Of a stretch of 5,872 bases of DNA, positions 5,861-5,872 are shown one piece after another. The translations under genes and the position numbers were made by a program. The notes under the pieces are model-generated. The model was not told where the DNA came from and ran no database searches. It was given only the letters and a program-made list of their open reading frames with translations. Each line of letters opens with the position of its first letter. Position 1 is the first letter of the stretch. Source of the DNA: an uncultured Bacilli bacterium (lineage in GTDB: Bacteria; Bacillota_I; Bacilli_A; RF39; UBA660); NCBI GenBank assembly GCA_934133015.1, contig CAKPAQ010000063.1, positions 1 to 5,872 on the forward strand. The letters run 5' to 3'.

Positions 5861-5866
5861 GGAGGG
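5861..5866 (+). promoter_or_regulatory. Ribosome binding site of the next, off-window gene
   Basis: GGAGGG lies about 13 nt after the predicted transcription start. The final AT at 5871-5872 could be the first two bases of an ATG, although the spacing would be short, and a start a few bases further on is equally possible. Confidence 0.6.
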
Positions 5867-5872
5867 AAAAAT

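Noticed and set aside
1..5872. tRNA, rRNA, CRISPR array, insertion sequence or attachment site
   Set aside because: No tRNA-like cloverleaf, regularly spaced repeats, transposase or integrase coding, or long terminal repeats were seen on either strand. All gaps between genes are about 100 bp or less, except the region after cotE, which holds a terminator and promoter.

Overview
The window is very AT-rich, and all seven genes lie on the + strand with short or negative gaps. TGA is used as a genuine stop: the first gene ends in an ATGA overlap with the second. Shine-Dalgarno sites are mostly AGGAGG-like. The 3' half carries miaB - ymcA/ricA-like - cotE, the order known from Bacillus subtilis just upstream of mutS-mutL. 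Together these point to a low-GC Firmicute of the Bacilli type. CotE, an outer spore-coat morphogenetic protein, suggests a spore-forming lineage, or a recent descendant of one, with a compact genome. Species cannot be read from the sequence.

Positions 1-1477 hold the end of a surface-polysaccharide operon. It has a PssE/Alg13-like GT28 subunit, whose Alg14/PssD-like partner would be expected just upstream, outside the window. This overlaps by 4 bp a membrane-anchored GtrB/DPM1-type polyprenyl-phosphate glycosyltransferase. Positions 1478-2300 form a self-contained unit: a strong promoter embedded in a repeat-rich region, an ankyrin-repeat protein gene of unknown role, and a terminator. Positions 2278-3321 hold a soluble GT-A (GT2) glycosyltransferase with its own probable promoter overlapping the preceding terminator.

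Positions 3342-5760 hold miaB (tRNA methylthiotransferase), an 11-bp-overlapping YlbF/YmcA-family gene closed by its own terminator, and cotE, again closed by a terminator. The window ends with a consensus sigma-A promoter (TTGACA, 17 bp, TATAAT) and a Shine-Dalgarno site for a gene starting at or just past the right edge. By synteny this is probably mutS, but that is not visible here.

The main structural observation is that all three intrinsic terminators are folded around the stop codon of the gene they end, with the stop in the hairpin loop. No clearly new biological system is evident. The points most worth checking are these stop-centred terminators, the repeat-rich promoter of the isolated ankyrin gene, and a short GC-containing motif shared by that promoter region and the one at the right end.
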